Origin: Domibacillus sp. PGB-M46
GTDB lineage: Bacteria; Bacillota; Bacilli; Bacillales; Domibacillaceae
Reading direction: 5' to 3'
Length of the DNA: 64,000 nucleotides
Assembly (NCBI RefSeq): GCF_022668875.1
Contig: NZ_JAKGCR010000003.1
Coordinates: 248,001 to 312,000 of the forward strand
Made by a program: the position numbers and the translations under genes. Under the pieces are notes generated by a model. The model searched no databases, was not told the DNA's origin, and saw only the letters and a list, made by a program, of their open reading frames with translations. This document shows positions 45,343-60,905 of this stretch, one piece after another; position 1 is the stretch's first letter, and the number at the start of each line of letters is the position of its first letter.

Positions 45343-46584
45343 ATGAGCAAAATTCAAGCGCAGGACCCGGCTGTATTTGCAGCAATTCAGGATGAACTGA
45401 AACGCCAGCAGACAAAGATTGAACTGATTGCTTCAGAAAACTTTGTATCAGAAGCAGTAATGGAAGCACAAGGTTCGGTTTTAACGAATAAATACGCAGA
45501 AGGCTACCCAGGCAAACGCTACTATGGCGGCTGCGAGCACGTGGATGTGGTAGAAGACTTGGCACGTGATCGTGCAAAAGAACTTTTTGGTGCAGAATAT
45601 GTAAACGTTCAGCCGCATTCAGGTGCACAGGCAAACATGGGTGTTTACTTTGCAGTATTAGAAGCAGGCGATACGGTTCTTGGCATGAATTTATCTCATG
45701 GCGGCCACTTAACACACGGAAGCCCGGTTAACTTCAGCGGCGTTCAGTACAACTTCATTGAATACGGCGTAACAAAAGAAGAGCAAGTAATCGATTATGA
45801 AGATGTTCGCCAAAAAGCACTTGAGCACAAGCCGAAATTGATTGTTGCTGGTGCAAGTGCGTACCCGCGTGCAATTGACTTTGCTAAATTCCGTGAAATC
45901 GCAGATGAAGTGGGCGCTTACTTAATGGTCGATATGGCACACATTGCCGGCCTTGTGGCAGCAGGCCTTCACCAAAACCCAGTTCCTTACGCTCACTTTG
46001 TAACGACGACAACACACAAAACGCTTCGCGGTCCACGCGGCGGTATGATTTTGTCAACAGAAGAGTTTGGTAAAAAGTTTGATAAATCAATCTTCCCTGG
46101 TATTCAAGGCGGCCCGCTTATGCACGTCATCGCTGCAAAAGCTGTTGCATTTAAAGAAGCACTTCAGGATGATTTCAAAACGTATGCGCAAAACATCATT
46201 GACAACGCAAGCCGTCTTGCAGAAGGCTTGAAAGCAGAAGGAATCGATATCGTGTCAGGCGGAACAGATAACCACCTTCTTTTGATCGATCTTCGTTCCC
46301 TTGGCTTAACAGGAAAAGTAGCAGAAGCAGTGCTTGATGAAGTGGGCATTACGGTAAACAAAAACACGATTCCATACGATCCGGAAAGCCCATTTGTAAC
46401 AAGTGGTATCCGTATCGGTACAGCAGCGGTTACATCACGTGGATTCGATCTTGCTGCAATGGATGAAGTGGCTTCAATCATTGCAAAAACATTGAAAAAT
46501 CATGAAGATGAAGCAGTGTTGAAAGAGTCAGCAGAACGCGTTGCTGATTTAACATCAAAATACTCACTTTACCAAGAAGCATAA
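45343..46584 (+). CDS. glyA: Serine hydroxymethyltransferase
   Basis: GlyA interconverts serine and glycine and charges tetrahydrofolate with one-carbon units. The 413-residue PLP enzyme has [59 protein letters not shown] and the PLP-Lys motif [14 protein letters not shown]. The start is ATG 45343 with GAAGGGGA upstream; 21 earlier in-frame codons lack a ribosome-binding site. It has its own promoter and terminator. Codon use is strongly biased, as for a highly expressed gene. Confidence 0.97.
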   Translation: MSKIQAQDPAVFAAIQDELKRQQTKIELIASENFVSEAVMEAQGSVLTNKYAEGYPGKRYYGGCEHVDVVEDLARDRAKELFGAEYVNVQPHSGAQANMGVYFAVLEAGDTVLGMNLSHGGHLTHGSPVNFSGVQYNFIEYGVTKEEQVIDYEDVRQKALEHKPKLIVAGASAYPRAIDFAKFREIADEVGAYLMVDMAHIAGLVAAGLHQNPVPYAHFVTTTTHKTLRGPRGGMILSTEEFGKKFDKSIFPGIQGGPLMHVIAAKAVAFKEALQDDFKTYAQNIIDNASRLAEGLKAEGIDIVSGGTDNHLLLIDLRSLGLTGKVAEAVLDEVGITVNKNTIPYDPESPFVTSGIRIGTAAVTSRGFDLAAMDEVASIIAKTLKNHEDEAVLKESAERVADLTSKYSLYQEA

Positions 46585-46590
46585 TCAAAC

Positions 46591-46622
46591 AAAAACTGCC
46601 GGCAGATGCCGGCAGTTTTTTA
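46591..46622 (+). terminator. glyA terminator
   Basis: AAAACTGCCGGCA pairs with TGCCGGCAGTTTT around GA and is followed by T residues. Confidence 0.92.
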
Positions 46623-46722
46623 TGTTTCAAAGAAGCGCCCTGTCCCCTCGGTTGCCCGCCCTTTACTTTTGAAGTAAAATAGGAATGATTTTGTATGACC
46701 GTATAAACGAGGAGTGAACTTG

Positions 46723-47352
46723 ATGGGAAAAGTTTATGTATTCGATCATCCGCTTATTCAACATAAGCTGACAATGATTCGTGATAAAAACACGGGCACG
46801 AAAGATTTTCGTGAACTAACAGATGAAGTGGCCACACTGATGGCATTTGAAATTACACGGGATCTGCCGCTTGAAGAAGTAACGGTGCAAACACCGGTTT
46901 GTGATGCAAAAGCGATGGTGCTTGCCGGTAAAAAGCTTGGTATTGTGCCGATTTTGCGTGCAGGTATTGGAATGGTAGACGGTGTACTTAAGCTGATCCC
47001 TGCTGCAAAAGTAGGCCATGTCGGTTTATACCGTGATCCGGAAACGCTTCAGCCGGTTGAATATTATGTAAAGCTGCCATCTGATGTAGAGGATCGCGAT
47101 TTTATCGTGGTAGATCCGATGCTTGCAACAGGCGGCTCTGCTATTGAAGCCATTCGTTCCTTGAAAAAGCGCGGCGCAAAAAATATTAAATTTATGTGCC
47201 TGATTGCCGCTCCGGAAGGGGTAGAGCTTTTAAAAGAAGCACACCCGGACGTAGACATTTACATTGCATCACTGGATGAAAAATTGAACGAAAAAGGCTA
47301 CATTGTGCCGGGTCTCGGCGATGCCGGTGACCGTTTATTCGGAACAAAATAA
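46723..47352 (+). CDS. upp: Uracil phosphoribosyltransferase
   Basis: Upp converts uracil and PRPP to UMP in pyrimidine salvage. The 209-residue enzyme has [21 protein letters not shown] and the PRPP loop [21 protein letters not shown]. The uracil-binding C-terminus reads [17 protein letters not shown]. The start is ATG 46723 after GAGGAG; GTG 46714 overlaps that site. mnaA follows after 19 nt. Confidence 0.97.
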   Translation: MGKVYVFDHPLIQHKLTMIRDKNTGTKDFRELTDEVATLMAFEITRDLPLEEVTVQTPVCDAKAMVLAGKKLGIVPILRAGIGMVDGVLKLIPAAKVGHVGLYRDPETLQPVEYYVKLPSDVEDRDFIVVDPMLATGGSAIEAIRSLKKRGAKNIKFMCLIAAPEGVELLKEAHPDVDIYIASLDEKLNEKGYIVPGLGDAGDRLFGTK

Positions 47353-47371
47353 AGAAAAGCAGGTGGAGAGA

Positions 47372-48520
47372 ATGGATCGCCCAATTAAAGTAATGACGAT
47401 TTTCGGCACGCGGCCGGAAGCGATCAAAATGGCCCCGCTCGTTTTGGAACTGAAAAAGCGTCCAGACGAATTTGAAGCCATTGTTACGGTAACAGCCCAG
47501 CACCGCCAAATGCTCGATCAGGTGCTGAACATTTTCAATATTACACCGGATTACGATTTGAATATTATGAAAGACCGCCAGACGCTGATCGATGTAACGA
47601 CGCGCGGACTTGAAGGACTTGATGGAGTCATGAAAGAAGTCCAGCCGGATATCGTACTCGTTCACGGTGATACAACGACCACGTTTGTAGCCGGACTTGC
47701 TGCTTTTTACAATCAAATTGCAGTGGGTCATGTGGAAGCGGGTCTTCGTACATGGAATAAGTATTCACCGTTCCCTGAAGAAATGAATCGCCAGCTGACA
47801 GGTGTAATGGCGGATCTTCATTTTTCACCGACGGCACAGTCTGAACAAAACTTATTAAATGAAAATAAAAAGCCGGAGTCTATTTTCGTAACAGGCAATA
47901 CAGCAATCGATGCGCTGAAAACAACGGTTAAAGAAGAGTATACGCATGAGGTGCTTGAGAAGCTGGGCGATGACCGGCTTGTGTTAATGACAGCGCACCG
48001 CCGCGAAAATCTGGGCGAACCGATGAAAAACATGTTCCGTGCCATCAAGCGTCTTGTAGAGGATCACGAAGGCATTCAAGTTGTTTATCCGGTTCATTTA
48101 AATCCGGTTGTGCGTGAAACAGCGGATTCTATTTTAGGAAATGATCCGCGCATTCACTTGATTGAACCGCTTGATGTGATTGATTTCCACAACTTTGCTG
48201 AACGCGCCCATATCATCCTGACAGATTCGGGCGGCGTGCAGGAAGAAGCCCCTTCACTTGGTGTACCGGTTCTTGTACTGCGTGATACAACAGAGCGTCC
48301 GGAAGGGATTGAAGCGGGAACGCTGAAACTTGCCGGCACAGAAGAAGAAACGATTTACTCTCTTGCTTCCGAGCTGTTAACGGATCAGCAAGCATACGAC
48401 AAAATGTCCAAAGCTTCTAATCCATATGGAGACGGGGAAGCATCACGGCGCATTTGTGATGCAATTCGCTATTATTTTGGAGTGGATCCAAACAAGCCGG
48501 AACGGTTTGAAGTAAAATAA
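47372..48520 (+). CDS. mnaA: UDP-N-acetylglucosamine 2-epimerase (non-hydrolysing)
   Basis: MnaA makes UDP-ManNAc for teichoic-acid linkage units and other surface polymers. The 382-residue GT-B-fold enzyme has IFGTRPEAIKMAPLV, VHGDTTTTFVAGLAAFY, GHVEAGLRT, TAHRRENLGEPM and DSGGVQEEAPSLGVPVLVLRDTTERPEGIEAGT. The start is ATG 47372 right after AGGTGGAGAGA; upstream in-frame codons lie in upp. It precedes the atp operon as in B. subtilis and ends at a terminator. Confidence 0.95.
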   Translation: MDRPIKVMTIFGTRPEAIKMAPLVLELKKRPDEFEAIVTVTAQHRQMLDQVLNIFNITPDYDLNIMKDRQTLIDVTTRGLEGLDGVMKEVQPDIVLVHGDTTTTFVAGLAAFYNQIAVGHVEAGLRTWNKYSPFPEEMNRQLTGVMADLHFSPTAQSEQNLLNENKKPESIFVTGNTAIDALKTTVKEEYTHEVLEKLGDDRLVLMTAHRRENLGEPMKNMFRAIKRLVEDHEGIQVVYPVHLNPVVRETADSILGNDPRIHLIEPLDVIDFHNFAERAHIILTDSGGVQEEAPSLGVPVLVLRDTTERPEGIEAGTLKLAGTEEETIYSLASELLTDQQAYDKMSKASNPYGDGEASRRICDAIRYYFGVDPNKPERFEVK

Positions 48521-48526
48521 GAAGAG

Positions 48527-48559
48527 AAAAGTCGTCGCAAATAGCGGACGACTTTTTTC
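48527..48559 (+). terminator. mnaA terminator
   Basis: AAAAGTCGTC pairs with GACGACTTTT and is followed by TT. Confidence 0.88.
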
Positions 48560-48650
48560 TATTCTATATAAACGTTCGGAAAAAAATGAAAAAAGTATGA
48601 GCATTTTGTGAAATATGTACATGATAACTTGAGTTTTCGTTCCCAACACA

Positions 48651-48679
48651 TTGACATTGAAAAAGCCCTATTGTATGCT
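48651..48679 (+). promoter_or_regulatory. atp operon promoter
   Basis: TTGACA, 17 nt, TATGCT lies about 95 nt before atpZ; the -35 is perfect. Confidence 0.75.
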
Positions 48680-48772
48680 AACAAAGGGTAAGGACAATGG
48701 GTTTTATACATAGTGTAACCGTTTTTTTTCTGGTTCTTTTTTCGCCAATTTACCGAATCAGCGAGGTGCGGG

Positions 48773-48988
48773 ATGAACAACAAAACGCCATTCCGATCCA
48801 TAGCCATTTACACCACCATACTTACCCAGCTTGCTGGCTCTATGCTAATTGGCATTTTCGGGGGCCTTGCTCTTGATAAACGGTTGAGTACTATGCCCCT
48901 CTTTTTAATTGTCGGACTGCTGGCAGGCCTTTTTGCAGGCGTTTATGCAATGTTCCGTACCCTTCATTATTTCAATTCAGGAGACTAG
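48773..48988 (+). CDS. atpZ: AtpZ/AtpI family protein (AtpZ)
   Basis: This 71-residue membrane protein has two helices (AIYTTILTQLAGSMLIGIFGGLALD and MPLFLIVGLLAGLFAGVYAMF). AtpZ is the first gene of atp operons in many alkaliphilic and other bacilli and is proposed to work with AtpI in magnesium/calcium handling or assembly of the c-ring. B. subtilis itself lacks it, to my knowledge. The start ATG 48773 follows GCGAGGTG. atpI follows after 6 nt. Confidence 0.85.
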   Translation: MNNKTPFRSIAIYTTILTQLAGSMLIGIFGGLALDKRLSTMPLFLIVGLLAGLFAGVYAMFRTLHYFNSGD

Positions 48989-48994
48989 CCATTT

Positions 48995-50114
<1,120 letters not shown>

Positions 50115-50171
50115 TATATCTAGCTGCTTGGAAATAAATCTTTTCCAGGTAAATCAAGCTTTTAATAATAA

Positions 50172-51780
<1,609 letters not shown>

Positions 51781-51821
51781 ACGAAATCAGAAGCAAAATA
51801 CATTTTACAAAAAGAAATTGA

Positions 51822-53342
<1,521 letters not shown>

Positions 53343-53349
53343 GAGCAGA

Positions 53350-53392
53350 AGAAGGGCGGTACCGTCTCATCGGACGTCCGCCCCTTCCTGCG
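53350..53392 (+). promoter_or_regulatory. Intercistronic hairpin between atpA and atpG
   Basis: AAGGGCGG pairs with CCGCCCCTT across an 18 nt loop without a T run, so it probably affects mRNA stability rather than ending transcription. Confidence 0.5.
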
Positions 53393-53416
53393 TTATCAAA
53401 CACAAAAGGGTGGTGA

Positions 53417-54283
<867 letters not shown>

Positions 54284-54315
54284 ATTAAAAACGGGCGGTT
54301 TACGTCCCGATATAG

Positions 54316-55752
<1,437 letters not shown>

Positions 55753-55775
55753 TATAGGGATCAGGAGGTTAAGTT

Positions 55776-56183
55776 ATGAAGACATTTAACGTCAATATCG
55801 TCACTCCTGACGGTCCGGTCCTCGATACAACGGTTGAACTCCTTAGTGCAAGAGCACAAAGCGGTGACCTCGGTATCATGGCCGGCCACGTCCCGATGGT
55901 CGCTCCCTTACAAATCGGTGTAGTCCGGTTAGTAACAGGCGGCAAGCAATCGGAATTGGTCGCTATCAGCGGCGGCTTTCTCGAAGTTCGTCCGGATCAG
56001 GTAACGATATTAGCGCAGGCTGCTGAAAAAGCGGAAAATATCGACCTTTCCCGTGCACAAGAAGCCCAGCGTCGTGCTGAGCAGCGGCTTCAAGACAACC
56101 AGGATAACGTCGATTTTAAACGTGCCGAATTGGCATTGAGACGTGCGATAAACCGCATCAACGCTTCTCAAGGTAATTTATAA
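55776..56183 (+). CDS. atpC: ATP synthase F1 subunit epsilon
   Basis: Epsilon regulates ATP hydrolysis and couples the rotor. The 135-residue protein has the N-terminal beta-sandwich ([41 protein letters not shown]). The C-terminal two-helix arm ([35 protein letters not shown]) follows. ATCAGGAGG precedes ATG 55776. It is the last gene of the operon and ends at a terminator. Confidence 0.96.
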   Translation: MKTFNVNIVTPDGPVLDTTVELLSARAQSGDLGIMAGHVPMVAPLQIGVVRLVTGGKQSELVAISGGFLEVRPDQVTILAQAAEKAENIDLSRAQEAQRRAEQRLQDNQDNVDFKRAELALRRAINRINASQGNL

Positions 56184-56184
56184 G

Positions 56185-56227
56185 AAAAAAGCTGTCCGTC
56201 GCCTGGCGATTGTGACAGCTTTTTTCT
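56185..56227 (+). terminator. atp operon terminator
   Basis: AAAAAAGCTGTC pairs with GACAGCTTTTTT around a 17 nt loop containing a small GC stem. Confidence 0.9.
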
Positions 56228-56388
56228 TATTATAGGAAAGAAAAGTGTTACGGCTTTTTGAGCTGCGCCTGCATTACGCAGCACATACCTCGTTAGAGCA
56301 GCTTTCAAATGATGGCGAATCATTCGCGTTGCAGGCTTCTATCACCTCTTATATACAATCACAATATATTAAATTAAGGAGAAATCAT

Positions 56389-56622
56389 ATGATTGAATCA
56401 TTTGGACAGGAAGCACTGTTCAGTATGTTTCTCAGCCTTTTTTGCATCGGCTTGTCATTTTGGGCGCTGCAGTCGCTCCGGCTTGACCAGCTTTTTCGCA
56501 AAAACCAGGTGGCAAGGGCACGAATGCTGTATTTGCTGCTTTCCATTGCGATCGGATCTGCCGTCAGCAGCTTCTTTTTAAACTACCTGCAATGGGCCCG
56601 CCAGCTTCCTTTACTGTTTTAA
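56389..56622 (+). CDS. ywzB: DUF1146 membrane protein YwzB
   Basis: This 77-residue protein has two hydrophobic helices (ALFSMFLSLFCIGLSFWALQSL and ARMLYLLLSIAIGSAVSSFFLNYLQW) separated by the basic loop RLDQLFRKNQVAR, the DUF1146 layout. The function is unknown. The start is ATG 56389, with TTAAGGAGAAA upstream; the longer frame to 56245 has no ribosome-binding site. It sits between the atp operon and murAA as in B. subtilis. Confidence 0.85.
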   Translation: MIESFGQEALFSMFLSLFCIGLSFWALQSLRLDQLFRKNQVARARMLYLLLSIAIGSAVSSFFLNYLQWARQLPLLF

Positions 56623-56929
56623 GCCCGGGTATACGTAGGATACTTGCCTTTTTGGGGAAAATCATTTAAATTGGATGAAGGCAATTTGTGAAAAAACAAG
56701 CAATTTAGGTTTGTTCTCTCATTAGGCGGGAAAACAAAAAAAGGCGCCTCTTTTGAAATTTTTCACAAAGTCTCTACAAATTGTGAGGAATTTCCCTTGT
56801 TAAACAAACAATTTGAATGGTAAACTTTAAGAAGTTTTGTCGAAGTTACGAAAAGACATTGGACAGGACTGGCACGTCAGTCCACTGATTTGAATATGTA
56901 TAATAGAAAAGGACGCGGAGGGGAACAGT
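56623..56929 (+). promoter_or_regulatory. murAA upstream region with -10 box, 0A-like box and dyad
   Basis: No gene is seen in these 307 nt; ywmB, which B. subtilis has here, is absent. TATAAT at about 56899-56904 is a likely murAA -10, with no clear -35. TGTCGAA at 56838-56844 (in TTTTGTCGAAG) is a Spo0A-box core. GGACTG/CAGTCC around GCACGT (about 56868-56885) forms a small dyad just before the promoter. Confidence 0.4.
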
Positions 56930-58219
56930 TTGGACAAAATTATCGTCCGCGGCGGCCGTCAGTTGAACGGTACCGTCAAAGTTGAAGGAGCAAAAAATTC
57001 GGTGCTGCCGGTCATCGCAGCAACTATGCTTGCAGGAGAAGGAAAGTGTGTCATTCGTGACGTACCTACTTTATCCGATGTATATACAATTAATGAAGTA
57101 CTACGCCATTTAAATTGCGAAGTCACGTTTGAAAACAATACCGTAACCGTTGATGCGACAAAAGAACTTCTTATTGAAGCGCCATTCGAATACGTTCGTA
57201 AAATGCGTGCCTCTGTCCTAGTGATGGGCGCACTTTTAGCACGAAATGGGAAAGCACGTGTGGCACTGCCGGGCGGCTGTGCCATTGGTTCGCGTCCCAT
57301 CGATCAGCACTTAAAAGGGTTTGAAGCAATGGGCGCCCGTGTTAAGGTAGAAAACGGTTTTATCGATGCTGAAACAGATGGACGCTTAAAAGGCGCAAAA
57401 ATCTATTTGGATTTCCCAAGCGTTGGCGCAACTGAAAACATTATGACAGCTGCTGCGCTGGCAGAAGGGACAACGATCCTTGAGAACGCGGCGAAAGAGC
57501 CGGAAATCGTGGATCTTGCAAACTTGATCAACAAAATGGGCGGCAAAGTAATCGGTGCCGGTACAGAAACCATTCGGATTGAAGGCGTTGATGTCTTGAC
57601 TGGTGCAGACCACGCCATCATTCCAGACCGTATTGAGGCAGGTACTTTTATGACAGCGGCAGCGATCACAGGCGGAAACGTGCTGATTGAAGGTGCTGTG
57701 GCAGAGCATATGTCTTCATTGATTGCTAAAATGCGTGAGATGGGCGTCCAAGTTATTGAAGAAAGCAATGGCATTCGTGTAATCGGTCCTGAAAAAATGA
57801 AATCGGTCGATATTAAAACGATGCCGCATCCTGGCTTCCCAACAGACATGCAATCTCAAATGATGGCTCTTATGCTGAAAGCAGAAGGAACAGGCGTCAT
57901 TACCGAAACAGTCTTTGAAAATCGCTTTATGCATGTGGAAGAATTCCGCCGTATGAATGCAAATGCAAAAATTGAAGGCCGTTCCGTTATCATTGACGGT
58001 CCATCTGATTTACAGGGAGCGGAAGTAGCTGCAACAGACTTACGTGCTGCGGCGGCATTGATTATCGCAGGTCTTGTGGCTGACGGCTATACACGCGTTA
58101 CAGAACTAAAGCATCTTGATCGTGGATATGTGAATTTCCATGGCAAGCTTGCGGCGCTTGGTGCGGATATCGAGCGCGTATCAGAAGCAGCAGAAACACC
58201 AGTCGCGGTGAAAAGCTGA
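56930..58219 (+). CDS. murAA: UDP-GlcNAc 1-carboxyvinyltransferase 1 (MurAA)
   Basis: This second MurA in the window, of 429 residues, has [19 protein letters not shown] and the active-site Cys117 in [36 protein letters not shown] is also typical. It is the MurAA paralog, the main essential copy in B. subtilis, by its spoIID neighbour and sequence. The start TTG 56930 follows GGAGGGGA. A terminator at 58245-58275 separates it from spoIID. Confidence 0.95.
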   Translation: MDKIIVRGGRQLNGTVKVEGAKNSVLPVIAATMLAGEGKCVIRDVPTLSDVYTINEVLRHLNCEVTFENNTVTVDATKELLIEAPFEYVRKMRASVLVMGALLARNGKARVALPGGCAIGSRPIDQHLKGFEAMGARVKVENGFIDAETDGRLKGAKIYLDFPSVGATENIMTAAALAEGTTILENAAKEPEIVDLANLINKMGGKVIGAGTETIRIEGVDVLTGADHAIIPDRIEAGTFMTAAAITGGNVLIEGAVAEHMSSLIAKMREMGVQVIEESNGIRVIGPEKMKSVDIKTMPHPGFPTDMQSQMMALMLKAEGTGVITETVFENRFMHVEEFRRMNANAKIEGRSVIIDGPSDLQGAEVAATDLRAAAALIIAGLVADGYTRVTELKHLDRGYVNFHGKLAALGADIERVSEAAETPVAVKS

Positions 58220-58244
58220 ATTTATCTTTATTCCTACTTTTATG

Positions 58245-58275
58245 AAAACCGTCTGCAGATGCAGGCGGTTTTTTA
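58245..58275 (+). terminator. murAA terminator
   Basis: AAAACCGTCTGC pairs with GCAGGCGGTTTT around AGAT, followed by TT. Confidence 0.88.
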
Positions 58276-58280
58276 TGTTC

Positions 58281-58311
58281 GGTCATTAATCATTATAGTC
58301 GTGCATATCCC
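58281..58311 (+). promoter_or_regulatory. Candidate sigma-E promoter for spoIID
   Basis: GGTCATTAAT, 13 nt, CATATCCC partially matches the sigma-E consensus, and the position (27 nt before the start) is suitable. Confidence 0.4.
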
Positions 58312-58338
58312 TTTTTATACAGCAAGGAGGGAAATTTG

Positions 58339-59268
58339 TTGAAAAAGCCGTTTTTCGCTTTTTTACTGATCGTCATTACAGCTATTGCGATTCCGGCTGC
58401 CGGCCTGTGGCTGACGGACGGACAAAAGACGGCGCCAAAGAAGGAGGAGAAAGAACCGACTGTAGAGGTTATTCGGTCCGACACGCAAAAAACTGAATCT
58501 GTTCCGCTTGAGGAGTATGTGGCAGGAGTAGTAGCAGCAGAAATGCCGGCTTCTTTTGAGAAAGAAGCGTTAAAAGCCCAGGCTGTCGCTGCGCGTACCT
58601 TTATTTTAACGGAAACGCTGAAAGGGCAGGACGTAACGGATACCGTAGATGACCAGGTATTTAAAGATGAAGATGACCAGAAAAAAATGTGGGGAGCCGA
58701 TTTTAAGAAAAACAAAGCGAAGATTGAAGAGGCTGCAGATGAAACAAAAGGGGAAGTACTCGTTTATGATGGACAACCAATTACAGCCGCGTTTTTTTCC
58801 TCTGGCAATGGACAGACGGAAAACGCTGAAGAATACTGGCAGTCAGCAGCCCCCTATTTAATCAGTGTCGCGAGTCCATGGGATGAATCTGCCCCTAATT
58901 TTGAACAAGAACTCGTTCTGACCAAACAAGAAGTAGAGGAAAAGCTGGATGTGTCTCTGCCTTCATCGGGGGAAGTCGGTACGGTAATGGATAAAACAAC
59001 TGGCGGGCGTATCGGCAGCATTTTGATTGACGGCCAATCATTTACAGGCCGGGAAATAAGAGAAGCCCTTGGCCTGCCTTCTGCGGACTTTAACATGACG
59101 GTTAAAGGGAGCGATGTGATCGTAGCAACGAAAGGATATGGACACGGAGTGGGGATGAGCCAATACGGAGCTAACGGAATGGCAAAAGAAGGGAAAAAGT
59201 ACAAGGACATTACGGCCCATTATTATCCGGGTGCTCAAATAACAGATATTCAATCTTTCTTAAAATAA
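58339..59268 (+). CDS. spoIID: Stage II sporulation protein D (septal peptidoglycan transglycosylase)
   Basis: SpoIID is a mother-cell lytic transglycosylase that, with SpoIIM and SpoIIP, drives engulfment. The 309-residue protein has an N-terminal signal anchor (PFFAFLLIVITAIAIPAAGLWL) and a SpoIID domain. That domain includes EYVAGVVAAEMPASFEKEALKAQAVAARTF, whose Glu in AAEMP is the catalytic acid, and GYGHGVGMSQYGANGMAKEGKKYKDI. TTG 58339 follows AAGGAGG by eight nt; TTG 58336 is equally in frame. Confidence 0.93.
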   Translation: MKKPFFAFLLIVITAIAIPAAGLWLTDGQKTAPKKEEKEPTVEVIRSDTQKTESVPLEEYVAGVVAAEMPASFEKEALKAQAVAARTFILTETLKGQDVTDTVDDQVFKDEDDQKKMWGADFKKNKAKIEEAADETKGEVLVYDGQPITAAFFSSGNGQTENAEEYWQSAAPYLISVASPWDESAPNFEQELVLTKQEVEEKLDVSLPSSGEVGTVMDKTTGGRIGSILIDGQSFTGREIREALGLPSADFNMTVKGSDVIVATKGYGHGVGMSQYGANGMAKEGKKYKDITAHYYPGAQITDIQSFLK

Positions 59269-59276
59269 ACGAAAAA

Positions 59277-59303
59277 ACACGTCCGCATTTACTGCGGACG
59301 TGT
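59277..59303 (-). terminator. Terminator of the VanZ gene
   Basis: ACACGTCCGC pairs with GCGGACGTGT around ATTTACT; a T run follows on the minus strand. The VanZ stop codon lies in its loop. Confidence 0.75.
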
Positions 59304-59723
59304 CCATTCACCGAAGCCAGCCAGCCAGCGGCCGATACGTGATTTGCGCTCGAAATAAAAATAATTAACGGCTAAAAACGCAATCGTAACACCGATTACG
59401 TCTTTGACTGCATCAATAAGCGTAGCCGACCGGTATGGTACGAATGCTTGATGAATTTCGTCAGTCAGTCCGTAAAAAGAAGCAAACATGGCTGCAGCCA
59501 GGCTCGTAAGCGGCGTCAGCTTTCCATTTGCTAAAAGAGCAAGCACAATCAGGCCGTACAAAATGGCAAATTCAACAAGGTGAAGTGATTCTTTTATAAA
59601 TAAGTCTACTTTATTATTCGGTAAATCCATAATTGTATCGTGCGGAAGCCCTGACATGATCCAAATCGCAATCATATATAAAACAGGCAGTCCCGTGATT
59701 AAAAACCGAATTCCTTTTTTCAC
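59289..59723 (-). CDS. VanZ-like membrane protein (YwnJ-like)
   Basis: This 144-residue protein has four transmembrane helices with the VanZ-family pattern WIMSGLPHDT, VEFAILYGLIVLALL and FASFYGLTDEIHQAFVPYRSATLIDAVKDVIG. The acidic DEIHQ motif is characteristic. VanZ proteins are linked to glycopeptide tolerance in some bacteria, but the cellular role here is unknown. The start is GTG 59723, six nt after GGAGGT; the GTG two codons upstream overlaps that site. It is opposite in strand to spoIID and spoIIQ. Confidence 0.82.
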   Translation of the reverse strand: MKKGIRFLITGLPVLYMIAIWIMSGLPHDTIMDLPNNKVDLFIKESLHLVEFAILYGLIVLALLANGKLTPLTSLAAAMFASFYGLTDEIHQAFVPYRSATLIDAVKDVIGVTIAFLAVNYFYFERKSRIGRWLAGFGEWTRPQ

Positions 59724-59827
59724 TTCCACACCTCCATCCCCCTCTTTGATTTTACCATTCCAACGCAGTGAGAACCTTTATGATTGTGGCGTTTTTCGTA
59801 CGATTTAGGGAATTTTATGGCATAAGT

Positions 59828-59857
59828 GTATAAAAAAACATCTGCCTGTCCAAAATG
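59828..59857 (+). promoter_or_regulatory. Sigma-F promoter for spoIIQ
   Basis: GTATA, 15 nt, GTCCAAAATG matches the sigma-F consensus with two mismatches in the -10. It lies 18 nt before the spoIIQ start. Confidence 0.6.
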
Positions 59858-59875
59858 GTTGTCGAGGTGATAACT

Positions 59876-60532
59876 ATGAAAGAGGGCGGCAAAAAAACAC
59901 TCCCCCCAAAATTAAAAGACTTCTTTATGAAGCGGCGGGCACTGCCTGTGATTTATCTTGCTTGTGCTATTTTATTGATTTCAAGTCTTATGTTTTACGA
60001 AGTAATGAAGCCTGAAAAGAAAGAGGATGCGGCCGTGTTTGATCAGCCGGCAGAAAGCGTAAATGGCACTGTCGAGACGGAACAAATGATCATGCCGGTT
60101 GTGGAAGGAGCGATTGCGAAAACCGCTTTTTATGATTCAAAAGCAAAAGCAGCCCAGCAGGAAGAAGCGCTTGTTGTATTTAACGACACCTACTACGAAA
60201 GTACGGGTGTAGACTATGCGCTTGAAAATGGAAAAACCTTTGCCGTATCCGCACCGCTTTCCGGAACAGTTACGGATGTACGGGAAGATGCATTCCTTGG
60301 GAATTACATTGAAATTGACCATGGCAATGGAGCAGTTAGCACATTCCAATCGATCAAGGATATTCAAGTGAAAAAAGATGACAAGGTCAGCCAGGGACAA
60401 AAAATTGGCGAGGCCGGACGCAGCATTCTCAACGAATCAGCGGGTATTCACGTTCACTTTGAAATGACCAAAGATGGCGACCTGATAAATCCATCCGCGC
60501 TCTATGGAAAGGCCGTCAGTGAATGGAAATGA
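59876..60532 (+). CDS. spoIIQ: Stage II sporulation protein Q
   Basis: SpoIIQ is made in the forespore and pairs with mother-cell SpoIIIAH across the engulfment septum. The 218-residue protein has a cytosolic N-terminus, a helix VIYLACAILLISSLMFYEV, and an M23/LytM-like domain (PLSGTVTDVREDAFLGNYIEIDHGNG ... AGIHVHFEMTKDG). The first metal-ligand HxxxD motif of active M23 peptidases is absent, as in known non-catalytic SpoIIQ. It is shorter than the ~283-residue B. subtilis form. The start ATG 59876 follows GAGGTGAT. Confidence 0.9.
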   Translation: MKEGGKKTLPPKLKDFFMKRRALPVIYLACAILLISSLMFYEVMKPEKKEDAAVFDQPAESVNGTVETEQMIMPVVEGAIAKTAFYDSKAKAAQQEEALVVFNDTYYESTGVDYALENGKTFAVSAPLSGTVTDVREDAFLGNYIEIDHGNGAVSTFQSIKDIQVKKDDKVSQGQKIGEAGRSILNESAGIHVHFEMTKDGDLINPSALYGKAVSEWK

Positions 60533-60559
60533 ATATTTCCCAGGGAATGCGCATACTGT
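60531..60559 (+). promoter_or_regulatory. Sigma-E promoter for spoIIID
   Basis: GAATATTT, 13 nt, CATACTGT fits the sigma-E consensus (KMATATT-type -35, CATACAHT-type -10). It overlaps the last codon of spoIIQ. Confidence 0.65.
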
Positions 60560-60653
60560 TAGTAAAAAGAAATGGGTCTACTTTCATTCGATGAAACCTA
60601 TGGCCGAACCATTCGACACCACTCATCCCGTTTCCGCTGAAGGAGGCGTGTGC

Positions 60654-60905
60654 GTGCGCGAATACATCAAAGAAAGAGCGCTGAAGGCCGGGAAATATAT
60701 CGTGGAAACAAACAAAACGGTCCGGGACATTGCAAAGGAATTCGGCATTTCAAAAAGCACCGTCCATAAAGATCTAACGGAACGGCTGCCGAATGTAAAC
60801 CCGGAGCTGTCCGCTCGTGTCGAGCATATTTTGCACTATCATAAATCTGTCCGGCACCTGCGGGGAGGAGAAGCGACTAAACAAAAGTGGAAGCGGTCTG
60901 TTTAA
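60654..60905 (+). CDS. spoIIID: Stage III sporulation regulator SpoIIID
   Basis: SpoIIID is a small DNA-binding protein that switches mother-cell genes on and off between sigma-E and sigma-K stages. The 83-residue protein has the helix-turn-helix TVRDIAKEFGISKSTVHKDLTERLP and the basic C-terminal region YHKSVRHLRGGEATKQKWKRSV. It is about ten residues shorter than B. subtilis SpoIIID. The start is GTG 60654, seven nt after AAGGAGG; upstream frames have no ribosome-binding site. Degenerate copies of its 3' end follow downstream. Confidence 0.94.
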   Translation: MREYIKERALKAGKYIVETNKTVRDIAKEFGISKSTVHKDLTERLPNVNPELSARVEHILHYHKSVRHLRGGEATKQKWKRSV

